NCBI RefSeq assembly: GCF_000002075.1
Contig: NW_004797534.1
Location: forward strand, 126,847 to 190,846
Reading direction: 5' to 3'
Source of the DNA: Aplysia californica
Taxonomy: Eukaryota; Mollusca; Gastropoda; Aplysiida; Aplysiidae
Length of the DNA: 64,000 bases
Part shown: piece after piece, positions 32,151-44,100 of the stretch
Numbering within the stretch: position 1 is the first letter of the stretch
Layout of the letters: each line of letters starts with the position of its first letter
Translations under genes and position numbers: made by a program
Notes under the pieces: model-generated
Databases searched by the model: none
The model's input: the letters and a program-made list of their open reading frames with translations, nothing else
Told to the model about the DNA's origin: nothing

Positions 32151-33875
32151 AAATGTTGTCATAACTAAAACACACAAAATATCCCTCTTTTTCGCACCAA
32201 ACTTACTTCATGCTCTTACATGAACTGTGAACAACTTTAGCCTTATGCATTGTTCATGTTTATAGTACAGTGATAAACACAGCTGCATCAAAGATGACAC
32301 CAGGAGACAAAAAAACCCAGATTATTTCCTCAAAACCAGCAAACAAAAAAACTATTCCCAAAACCTCAACCAAGAAAAACATTATTTTTAAAAATCTATA
32401 CACAGGGGGCCTATATCTCAAAGTTCTAGAACCTGAGTCTGACCCCCACATTATTATTATGTCTCTTTCTCTCTCTCTCTCTTTACAGCTATTGAATACT
32501 TTTTTCAACCAGCATTTTAAATAAATTGTATATACTGCTCTGGAAAAAGAAGCAGTGTGTGAACTGGAAAAAAAAAACCCATCCATATACCGCAGTCCAA
32601 AACTGACTTTCAAAAACATCTTAGACTTAAAGGGAGACTAAACTTCTGGGAAATTTCATAACATAATGTAGAGCCGAGAAATATTGCAAATTGAATCATC
32701 ATGCAAGACTGATTTGAATCAGAATAGATCTTGTGGGGCTTTCACACAGACTTTCCAGCATTGTCTTCGTACAGTAGGAGAATACTGGAACATTATCACT
32801 AGAACTTACGAAAAAGTAAATTAAAGCATAACTCTTTGATACAATGGTAAATAAAATACAATAAACAGGAAGCAAATGAAACATATACGCTCTAACATAT
32901 TCTCCATCGAGAAAGAACACAATAGTATACAAAAATTGATTTTCAGAAGTTTCATTTCCCTTTTCAAAAGCATCAATTACCCTGTGGCTAAAGTTTTTGT
33001 TTTAAAAATTTGATAGTACCGACTCACAAAACACAACAGCTTTGAAGAAAGCTGCCAATGACAAAAAGGAAACGGAGACCTGGCAAAGATATTTTAAGTC
33101 TTAAAATCCCTACCTGGTCTCCGTTAGACATTGTTCATTAAAAGGAATGAAACAGAAAGGAAATGGAACACCACCACCACCCCCCTCCCATTGCAGTTTC
33201 AGAAACTAAAAAAATACTGCACACTTCCAGAAACAACAGATCAGCACACTTTGTTTACTGGAAAAAAAAAAAATCGCATCCCTCCCTGCTCCATAAAATA
33301 GATGGCTTTAGATGACATAGACACTAAGCACTTTAAGCATCTCGATTATTTTGTTTTCTTTATACTTCACTGCTTCTGCTTTGTGTGAAACATGCCATTC
33401 CATTAAGATTATTGCAATGATCATAACAGATAAATTATCACAAAGCACAGAAGTGATACAAGATTTCAAAACAAGTAAATGGAAAAAGAAAAGAGGAAAA
33501 AAAAACATATTCAAATCTACACGATCCTCTATCAGTTTGCGTTCAATGAGAAACCCAGGAATTTGTCAATTCTGATTCTCAGAAGATCAAACTAGTTAAC
33601 TATAGCTGATGTGTAAAATTGGTTCATTTCTACTACACTTAAAAGCTCACAAATTTCCAGTAAAAATACTTACTACCATACTACTCTGGGTTACAAAACC
33701 ATCTCAGAATTTATATATTGGTCCAATAAATATGCTAATGACCACCTTCCATTCTGATGCTTCAGAGACAAAAAATATCAAAGAATCTTTTAAAAATAGA
33801 ACAGTCTAGTATGTGAGCATAAGCAAATTCAAAGTCAATTTTTTTTGGTGTATGTGGTAGTTTAACATTCATTAA

Positions 33876-34166
33876 CCTCTTCACTGCCGTGCCCGAAGAA
33901 TTTACAAGCCTGAACAGTGCAGCACTGTGCCTACGGCCCTACGGGACTGTGGCAGAGGTTGTTTTGATACCAATTATAAGGGAAGTTACTGCTAAAATCT
34001 TGAAATTATTATTGGGGTACCTTCCCTTTATGTTTCCCTCCATTTTTTTCCCCATTTGAAAGCGTCAGATTCAAATTTTAGCTAGAAGAGAAGATTAGAT
34101 CTAGATCTAACACATCTAAAACACAAAAATGATTTACTGGCACCAATCACAGATGGGCTTACATGT

Positions 34167-34257
<91 letters not shown>

Positions 34258-34638
34258 GATTGTACGAGCGTCGTATAAGGTGGTAGGAAAAGCCTCTTGT
34301 CACTTTTCTTTACCTGCAAACACTCACACAATATGTATTCCCCTTTCTTCAGTCTCAGTTCATCATTACTCGAATGTGTGTTGTATATGTTGTTTGGTTG
34401 TATTGTTTTTGGCATCATGGTATTAACTCCAACTTTTCTCCATCTATCTCTCAATGAAATTCCCCCAAAATTATATCAATAGAAATGTGATTCAATGTAG
34501 AATGTAATGCAGAAATTCATTAGGAAATATTCATAAATAAAAAAGTTATGGGAGGTAGAGTGGGGTCACCCCTCAGTAGCCTTGGTTCATGGTATTTCGC
34601 CCGGCACAGGGGCCTATTTACCTGCGGCAATGACGGGG
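33876..34638. mobile_element. TTAA-flanked MITE, 763 bp, carrying an (AT)n tract
   Basis: TTAA-CCTCTTCACTGCCG on the left and the inverse TTAA-CCCCGTCATTGCCG on the right (11 of 14). A long AT dinucleotide run fills 34174-34247. Termini resemble those of the 27.3-kb element (CACTGCCG word). Confidence 0.7.
34174..34247. repeat. (AT)n microsatellite
   Basis: An uninterrupted AT run of about 74 bases inside a TTAA-flanked MITE. Tyr/Ile-only reading frames here are artefacts. Confidence 0.98.
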
Positions 34639-35292
34639 TTAAAAATAACAGTCAGTAAGTGACTCATGTATGGTACATCACAAACTTTTGGATTTCAACC
34701 AGCTAGGAAACACTCCACAATCAAAATATTTTTATGAATAATGAAATCAAAAGGGGAAAAAAAACAAGAAAAAAAACAACAAACGGATGTTCAAACACAT
34801 CATCAATCAGTAGACAGCTATGATCATCATCACTGCATATTAGTATCATTAAAACTTTGGCAACAGATCCTTCAGAAAAATGTCCTATTATTATTACTCT
34901 ACACAATGCTAATTTCTCCCTTTAGGATAGTATTACTGTAGTGCCAAAACCTATTCCAAGGTAGTTGTGATTTATATTGCTCCAACGCATTCACTTTAAT
35001 TACGGGGATTCCACTTGGTTCTGTCTAAAAGAACCTGAAAACCCCCTAACTGACAAAAACAGACACAACCCCTGACCTCAGCATAATGAAACAGCCATGT
35101 TAACACTTCTCCACAATATCTTCCTATCCACGGAAAGCATCCACACAATAAATAATTTCTTGACAGCATTCTGCTGCTAATGTAAAATGATGTAATCCAG
35201 ACTAAAGAAGCTATGGTTGTGATAATGAGCAAACAATCAGTCTGACAACAGAGCATGACAACAGAGCAGCATGGCATGGCGATCTCCTGTGC

Positions 35293-38200
35293 TCAGTAGA
35301 ATGGCTTCACTCTATCCTTCTCCCACAGACCCAGGAGCACGCGGTCAATATCAGCTGATGGGAATCGATCCACAAAAGACTCGATGAGGCCACTAGCAGA
35401 GCACTCGTAGGACTTCAGTTTCACCTCTCCGTCTGAAACACAAACCAGAAAGAGATTTTTAAAAACACTGAATATTAAACATTTTATTCATTTTTCAATA
35501 CTTCTGCTCTTTCTTTTTTAATTCCCTTTTGGCAATTTTTCCAGCAACAAACTTAAAATAAACCATAATTTTAAGAATACTTGGATATGCCAGTGGCAAT
35601 TAAATGTACATCTATCCAAATCATTTCAAGAGAAATAAAACACACTCAACCAAGACTTTTGGGTTTTTTAAAAGTAGGCTACACTCTTTCAATACTGTCA
35701 AGTGAGAAATGACTGAGAAATATGACTGATGAAAAAGACTTTTCTCTCCGAGTCACAGATAAATATGTGTGTGAGCCTAAAAAATGGTACCAAAAATCGG
35801 ACTTTAAACATTTTGAATTAAGTGTTGTACCTATAAGGGCATTCAATGCTGAGCACAGAGGTTTTTGAATTTTTGAGATATCTCAAGTAGTTTTTGAGAC
35901 ATTGCACTTTTTGTGAGGGAGGGTATAAAGATCTAACTTTGATCAAATTAAATTTTAAGTTTAGAACACATACAAACTTGGAAAAAACGACGAATCAATT
36001 GCTTCTAATGAGTTTATTAACGGAAAATTCATTTCCAATTTGGCATTCAGTTGACATCATACTTCAAGAATAGATTTTAAACACCTTTTAAAAGCAGTTT
36101 TCATTATCTTTTTTAAAACATACCCTACCCTCTAAATAATTCAAGATAAAATACTTAGAAGTCAAATCAATGAAACCTCTTTTAACCCCATCCTGAGGTA
36201 ATTTTGTACCCCCGGGGTTGTTTTCTCCACATTTTAGAATACTTCTAGTGCGAAGATCTCAATGAAACTTTCAGTATTTCTCAAAAAATCATTTTGACAG
36301 ACTGCTATGCAAAGCGTATGGATCGGAATAACGAGTAAATTTTCGCATTGGAAAGTGGTGGCACACAGCGCCCCATGCTGTATGGGTAAGATAGTAAAAC
36401 ACGACGTACGGATAGGGTTAACACATTGTTAAAAGAATGGTGGAACTATAATTTTTTTTATGGAAACACATTTTGGTTAAAAAAGTGATTTTTTGTCATT
36501 ATCAGCCTGTAGCTCAAAATGGTCTGTGGCGACTTTTGGTACCTTTTTCTAGGCATACACACATGTGTGAGGCATCGTGATGAAATCAGGCGCTCGTCAA
36601 AATAATGAAATTGAAGAAAAATGCGTCTTTCCACCAGTTCGGCAATTTTTATCAAAATTTCGTTTTTGGGCTAAACACCTTTTATGTTTATATGAAAACA
36701 CAAATTCCATGTGAAATTTACCGAAAAACCTTGATTAAAGGGACAAAATGTGTAATTTTCAGATTTCAAGGACTCTTAAGCTATTGAAGTTACCAAACTT
36801 TGGCAGCCATTTTCCCATTATTTTAACCACTGAAACCATGCGACCCCACCTTCTTCAATCGCAAATATCTTGACTCCTGCTCAAGCTAGACGGATATTTT
36901 TTTTATTGACAATAAGGCAAATAGATAAACTTTCGGATGATATCAATAACTCAACATGCCCCAAAATTGACGAGCTCTTAATTCCACGTCATGACACATA
37001 TATGTCTAGCAGACCTTAACCCCTCTCTGCCAAGCAATTTCTTGAGCTATTGGCAAAATTGGAGAGCACCCCTGACAGTGGACAGGAAAGTGCAATGAAA
37101 AAAATTTTTAAAGAATAAATAAAAACATTCATTGGTGTGAGCACAAAGGATTCTGGATAGAAAACAACAAAGATTACTACTTAATTTTTTTCAACCGTTC
37201 TTTAACAAGAAGCTGTGTGTTGCAATTGATGTATACGTGTGTAGATTGTGGTGTGTGCGTGACAAGTTTTTTGTAGGAGAGAGAAAGAAAAATGCAGAGA
37301 AAGAATTTTTATAGGAACCCATCCATTCTTGTATCCATTCTTGTTTCAGGAAGCAACATCCCTGCACTCCGGACATGTCCATTGATGCTCCGTTGCTCTC
37401 TCCAAAATGTTGCCGAGGGTCCTTCTACTGATTGTGCCAGTGCACATCTGGTTGAACGTTCTTCTGTTCTTTCCTGCAAGGATGCCAGATTTTCCGCTTC
37501 CTTTTTTTATTCCCAAAAGCATCATCCTCTCCACGGCAGTACTGGCCTCTGCCTCCCTATCCTCCTCCTCAAATCAGTTGGCGAGAAAGACATTTCAGGA
37601 TCTCGACCCTATCTGGTTGAACCGTATTGTCAACTAAGGTGGCCTCACCAGCCAATCTGTCGGCTTTTTCATTTCCCCTAACACCTGCATGGCCAGGGCA
37701 GAAAATCCATGTGAGCGATCGTATAGGTGTTGGTTCGATAGCCTGAATCCATTCCGTTCTCAGGAAACCTTTTTCGATCCTTCTGAGGGTACACATGGAA
37801 TCAGTGATAAGAACAGCATGGGTTGTGTGGGGGCGATCTTGGGTCATCCAATCAAGTGCTTTCGTGATGGCTTCAATTTCCATTCGCATACTTGATGTAG
37901 CCCTGCTGCAGGCTCCAGATGCACTGTGTCTGATTTTATTGTTGGCGAATGCAACAAATCCCCATCCACTTCTCTGGCTATCTCTTTTCACTGAACCATC
38001 TGTATAAATTATAGGATCCCCTGCTTTTGAGTTTGTGTCAACAATCTCGTTGATATCGCTCTCGTTGATGGCAGCCGCAACATTTCTTCTGTCTCTGCCC
38101 ATGCTTATTTTGACCTTGGTGAGGTCCCTGTATTCTCCTGTATTATAGGAACCAAACAGTGCTTGTGTTCATTGTATTAGTATTAAATAGCATAGCGCAT

Positions 38201-41060
38201 TGAGCACTTTCTAAGTGGAGATGTGCTATGTAAGTGGAATTTATCATTATTAGTTGCAGTATTACTATTGCAATCATTATTAAATCGCAGTATCAATCGG
38301 TAACAAACAAAATGAAGACTCCCCTAAAACAAAACTTTAAACTCACCTTCAATATAGGTATGATGTTGCACAAAAAGTTTGCGAGGTTGTTTGCGTTCCA
38401 AGACAATGCTGCGCAGGCTCAGAAAGTGCGGCTCTGCACTATCATTCACATCTGAGTAGTAAGAGTACATCTGCCTGCCTGCTTCCACATCTGCAGTCGC
38501 CTTGTACACCTATCATAAATGTGAAAATTGGTTGCCAATGCCAGTATTTCATACAAACAGAAATTTCACAAAGAAAAGTTTATGATAGAAGAACTCAAGT
38601 CCATCTAAACCAAGAGCACAATCAAACCTGAACTATGTTTGAAGGTTTCAAGAAAAGACAAAAAATGCCAGACTGAAGTTGAAACCGTCCCTCCAAAGTC
38701 AGTTTTTAAATGCTACCACTGACTCTTCTAGCTTCTATTCTTTGTGTGTCTTATCACTAAGATTATCACGCATCTGTTCTGAGCAATTGCTTCCAACAAA
38801 TGTAGTCAGCTCCTTGAAATGCAGGCAGAAAGGGTTAAATTTGGATTTCAACACCTGGCAGTCAGTGAGTTTTTTTAAAATCTTTTTCACACCCACTAAC
38901 AATCATCAAAGAAAAGTGCTAATGGTAAGATAACATCAAAGGGGTTGTATGAATGTAAACAAAGCCAAAATTAAGCATTTCCATGGATCTCTTGAAAGGT
39001 ATGAACAAAACAAAATTCCAGTTCATTATAAACAGAATATGACAAGTTACCTGCAGTTTGCAAAGGAATTTTCCAATGGCAGGTTTCCCAATAGTTGTAA
39101 TTTTGGCTCTGTTCAGCACCACCCGGAGATCTGGCTTCCCATCCTCTCCGGTGAATTTCTCAATTTTCACAAGTCCTTCTCCAGCCTCCAACAGCACACG
39201 AAGAATCACAAACCTGGCGTTCATGTGAGCCTATAACAAAGAAACAAAACATTCAGTTTCAGCACTACATCGACACAACAACTGTCATTTAGAGCAACAA
39301 CAAAATAAAAAGATAAAGAAAAACCTCAGAATGAAAGTAAAGAAAAAGGATCTACTGGTAGCTCTCTACATCCAAAAACATAACATTAAAAACCACACCA
39401 CAAGTAAAACCAGATTCAGAGAAATATGCAAAACCCATGGGCAGACAATGGAAAAGAATGAGATAAGTCTACTTAACAGGGAGAGTCTGAACAGTCAGTT
39501 TTGGTGCCAAAGACCTGAAAGTATATCATCGCTATCGTGATAAGATCGGATAAGTGACATCAGGTAAATTTTTTAGGGGAGGGCAAAAAACCAATTTATT
39601 AAGAGACGGCTTTTAGTTGTATATTTGAATATGAATCTTTAACTAACATATGAAACATGCCTTATAGAATACATTTCGCAAAAAAAGCAAAATCGAAAAT
39701 TGTGTAGCTATCTGATTTTATCAAGATGGCGCCTATATCACCTCCAAAACTGCATGCTTACTTACAGGGAGAAACATTCTCACACTTTCACACCTCTTCT
39801 GACCAACAATCCATGCCTGGTACAATTGACACACTTACAACCCCCACCCCCACCACCACCATTCCACCCACCCCTTTCATACCAGTGCTGTTCACCTATC
39901 CAACACAATCTGACCCAGACAAATGGCCTAATACTACTGTTATAACACACCTATGGAACGCACGCTTTGGCATAAACCAACCTGAACAAAATCTCAAATT
40001 GGTCACATATAAAGACTAGGCGTATCTCTTGGATCATTGCACAGTATATAATAAGCTATACACATATTTTAAGATCTACTTCTTGACTGATCATTGAGCA
40101 CTCTCTCCTTCTTTCTCTCTCACTGACTTTGACCGAAAAACACTAGCCAAATCTAACATGACGCAATTAGGATATCGAAAAGGGGGAAAGTTTCAAGAAC
40201 ATCATGAACTGTTAATGAAAAGGAAACGATATAACAAATTTAAAGCTGCATATAATATTGCCATGCAGCATGCATTAAAAAACATGAAACATTCACAAAA
40301 TTTCACATTTTCAAAAACTTCTACAGAAGAAAAGATCCCTAATCTTCTGTTAGTCTCACCTGGCGCCAAGAACTGGTGTCTGGCGAGTAAAACTCCAAGG
40401 CTAGCAAGCCTGCCCTCACCATGTTCAACCAGTTGATGTAGATAATGTCATCTGCATCATCCCCGGTGTGACCAAAGATCCTGAGGGGGAACCATGACAT
40501 AACAACACATCTCTTAACATCAAAGAGACATTTTGGGGGGTACCTTGTCTCTCAAAGAAATCAGCCAGTCATTGAAAACAAAAATAAAGAAGAAAAGAAA
40601 AGAAACATAAATGCAGATGAGCCACTCAAGCACCTGTGTCTTTTTTTTTTCCAAAAAGAAGTCCAAACCAGTAAGACTAGGAAAAAATTATGACTTCCTT
40701 TCACACTGCAGAAATAACTCTGAAAAGAAATACTTACATCATTGGAAAGGAAAAAACATTAAAATTTGCATGAAATCTTAACTTTTCACTCTCTTTGAGA
40801 AGTGGTAAGACTTAGAAGTTAGAGGGTGTCTCTTTATGCGCGACACGACTTCTTGTCGTGAAGGGCCCTTACCGCTCTAAAATTAATTTAGTAAGACTAA
40901 AGAAAATGTCGCCTTGCACGCAAGTGATGTATAGTCGCGCGCGACTGTCACCAGGGATTGGTCCAGGTAGCGATTAAACAGACCGGGGGTGTGACAGGTT
41001 TAGAGCATCACGATTGGTAAAAATACCTAGCCAACAAGTGCTGGTCGACACGCAGTGTGT

Positions 41061-41115
<55 letters not shown>

Positions 41116-44100
41116 AAACAATAACCATGGAGGCAGAAGCATTGAGACCCTTTGAGCGCTTGATTGAACTCATTAGTGGAGAGCCTGCTATTTATAACCT
41201 ACAGCTGAGAGAACACAGCAACTTTTGGAAGAGTGTTGAAAATTTAGGAAATAGGAATACCTGAATGGGCAGGTAAGAGATTTCTTCTTTTTTGTCTTTA
41301 TTGTAACCCCCCTTCATTCTCCTCTCTCCAACTAAAATGTTATGCATTCGAAAGTGAAAGCACAAAGTTCGGTATATACATTAGACCATGAAATTGGAAC
41401 TCCAGCTACTGTTCCATGTAACCTCCACATTATGGGAACAGTGCTAAAACTAGTCAATCGGGTGTGGGTACTAATATATACTGTGCGTAAGTGAGATTTC
41501 TGTATCATGATCTCAATATTAGTGTGACAGCACATAAATATGGCAAAAAGCACCCGTTATGAAATTACCTTCAATTGTTTGCATGTGAGTTACACTACAA
41601 CAAATACCAAGCAACCAACCACCAAAATCACCAACCAACCAACCGACCAACCAACCAACAAACAAACAAACAAACAAGCACACACACTACAGTAAAGAAA
41701 ATAAAAACAAAGGTCTCAATAAAGAATAGATCCAACAGAAAAAGTGCCTTTAAAAAAAAAAAAATTTCTTTCAAAGATCAAGAATGCAGGAAGAAGTGGA
41801 AAAACCTGAGAAACACATTCAGACGAAAATTGCACTTGGGGAAAAGCACAAAAAGTGGACAAGCAACAGTGCTTTCACCAGCTGAAGCTGAAAAGTAAGG
41901 AAAATTCTGCCGGGGGTCTGGGGGCTCCAGCAGGGACTAGGAACAGCGTCCCGGTGGGTGTTCAGGGGGCAAAGCCCCCGAAGAAATTGAAATTTAATGT
42001 TTTAAGAGGGTTGAAAATGGCACTTGGGAGCCTGTTTGAAGAGATTGCCTGCAAAACCATAACATTTATTTTTTCACCAACATTTTGTTTTGTTTGATTT
42101 TTTCACAAAGATCTACATAAAATATTTCCATTGATGGCATTGTTTAAAAGCAAGCTCCCCTTCTACTGTTACTATAATTCAATAAATTTGTCATCGCACC
42201 ATTGATAGAAGGCAAACCTGAATAGATATGTACCTCCACAATACAGAGTTACCCGACTTATACCCTAATTTTCCTTAAATTTCACGCCTGAATGTCGCAT
42301 GTCACAACCCCGGAACACCACTTCGAATTATTCTTGATTTAAGTAGTTTTAGGCTGGTTTTAGCATGAATTTCTTTCATCGAGGCCATTATCGCGTTCCC
42401 GAGCCGTAGAATCTTCGTATTGATCATTTCTCTAGATCTAGACAAATTTTTTTTAAAGTTTCTTTTCGACAGTAACTTTCTGTCTAAGATCACAAGTCTA
42501 TTTACTTGATCAACGCTCAGATTTTCCAACCGCAGCAACAATCCGAAGATAGATAGACAGAATGAGTGAATGATAGAAAGCAGGAAATTGGCACAAAAAG
42601 TTTGCCAGATTTTGATCAATCCACAGGTAAAAATGTACTGTCGACAAGCCTGCAATGAATGCACGGGGCATGGCGGAATAATGGCCGATTGCAGGAAATG
42701 CGCAACCTGGCAGGTCTCTATAACATTAACTTATTGCCGGGAGAATTACCGTAAATATCCGCAACTTATACTAGTACTAGACAATACGAAGGCGAGTACG
42801 GATCTTTTGCTACGGAATTTCGGTAGTCCTACGCTGTCGCAGCTTTTTACGGACGGAGTTGATAATGATGGAGGAACAAGTACGGAATTGGCAGAAAGTA
42901 TGGATTTCCGTAAAAATACGGAAGAGTGGAAGCACTGAAGCAAGTAGAAAGTCCATCAGATGGGAATTCTACGAATAGCTGACGTGTATTATTCCATACA
43001 TGGCCAATCCTTTGTAAATCCTCCATCTTCTCCTCCTCCTTCTCCTCCTCCTCCTCTTCCACCAGTCCTCCTCCTCCTGCTGTCCGTTAAAAAAACAAAA
43101 CAATCAAATTAGATTCACAAAACTTGTATTGGGACAATTGAAGATGAATATTACACACACGCACAAGCACACGCACGCACACAAACAGTCATGCTTCTCT
43201 ATGCTTTGTTATAATTTGTTCTTTACTTTCCAGCACAGATACAAATGTACCTGGTGACAGTCAGACAGAAGATTCATTCGAAGACTTTGCCGAGGAGGAG
43301 ACAGTCCGCACGGTTTCTGGAGAGGGTGAGTTGAATGCAGTGTTCCTCTGTGCACTACACTGAGTTGGTAGTCCAAGCGGTCATCAACAAAGCAGTCCAT
43401 GAAAGCTTTCCTGATTGAAATTGAATTCACTGCGCCATAGTGACCAATTCATTGAAGAGGCTGCATTGCTTGAGCTTCATCCTTTTCAGCTTCCAAATCG
43501 TAGATTCTGTCTGCAGGCTGAAGAAATTGTGTAAAACACACGTCGCTTTCACAATGTTGTTGACAATTCCTGGCTCAACATTTATACATCTGTACGAAAG
43601 ATTCTGAAGCGATTAGCAAGTAATCGAAATGCACTTTCTACTATCCTTCTTGCCTGACTCAAGCGATAGTTAAATTCCTTCAGTCCTTCAATGGACAGTT
43701 GCGTCCAGGAAATGGACGGAGTAGATGTCTCTGAAGGGGAAAAGCTTCATCGCCAACCACAAAATATGGAACAGGGTGTGTTTTTTCAGGCAATGGCTCA
43801 TCTGGTGGAAAGTTGAGCGTGTTTGCACCAACAGCTTGTCCAAGGTTCGATGATGAAAAAATGCCTGCTTCACTATTCCTTCCATAGGCACCGACATCGA
43901 TACAAAAAAAAGATAGTTGGCATCCACCACAGCCAACAGCACTACTGAGTGCTAGCTTTTGTAGTTACAGTGCAGAGAACCAGAGTTTTTGGGGGCCTGC
44001 ATTCTAATGCGCTTGTTATCAAGTGCACCCAAACAATCAGGAAACTGCCACTTTTGATGAAAATATCTAGCTATTGCCTCTTCTCTTCTGGAATTGATGG

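Larger units (their letters stand above)
29923..35292. other. Intergenic space between convergent ECH1 and DPP3
   Basis: Tail-to-tail interval holding both 3' UTRs, a family C fragment, a foldback MITE and a TTAA MITE. Minus-strand AATAAA signals lie at about 31981 and 31586, but neither can be assigned to DPP3 with confidence. Confidence 0.4.

Noticed and set aside
34134-34454. Frames of 70-106 codons rich in Tyr-Ile
   Set aside because: They cross the (AT)n microsatellite; no real protein signal.
39726-40019. 97-codon plus-strand frame in DPP3 intron 15
   Set aside because: Pro/Thr-rich low-complexity core, no family recognised, no splice or promoter support.
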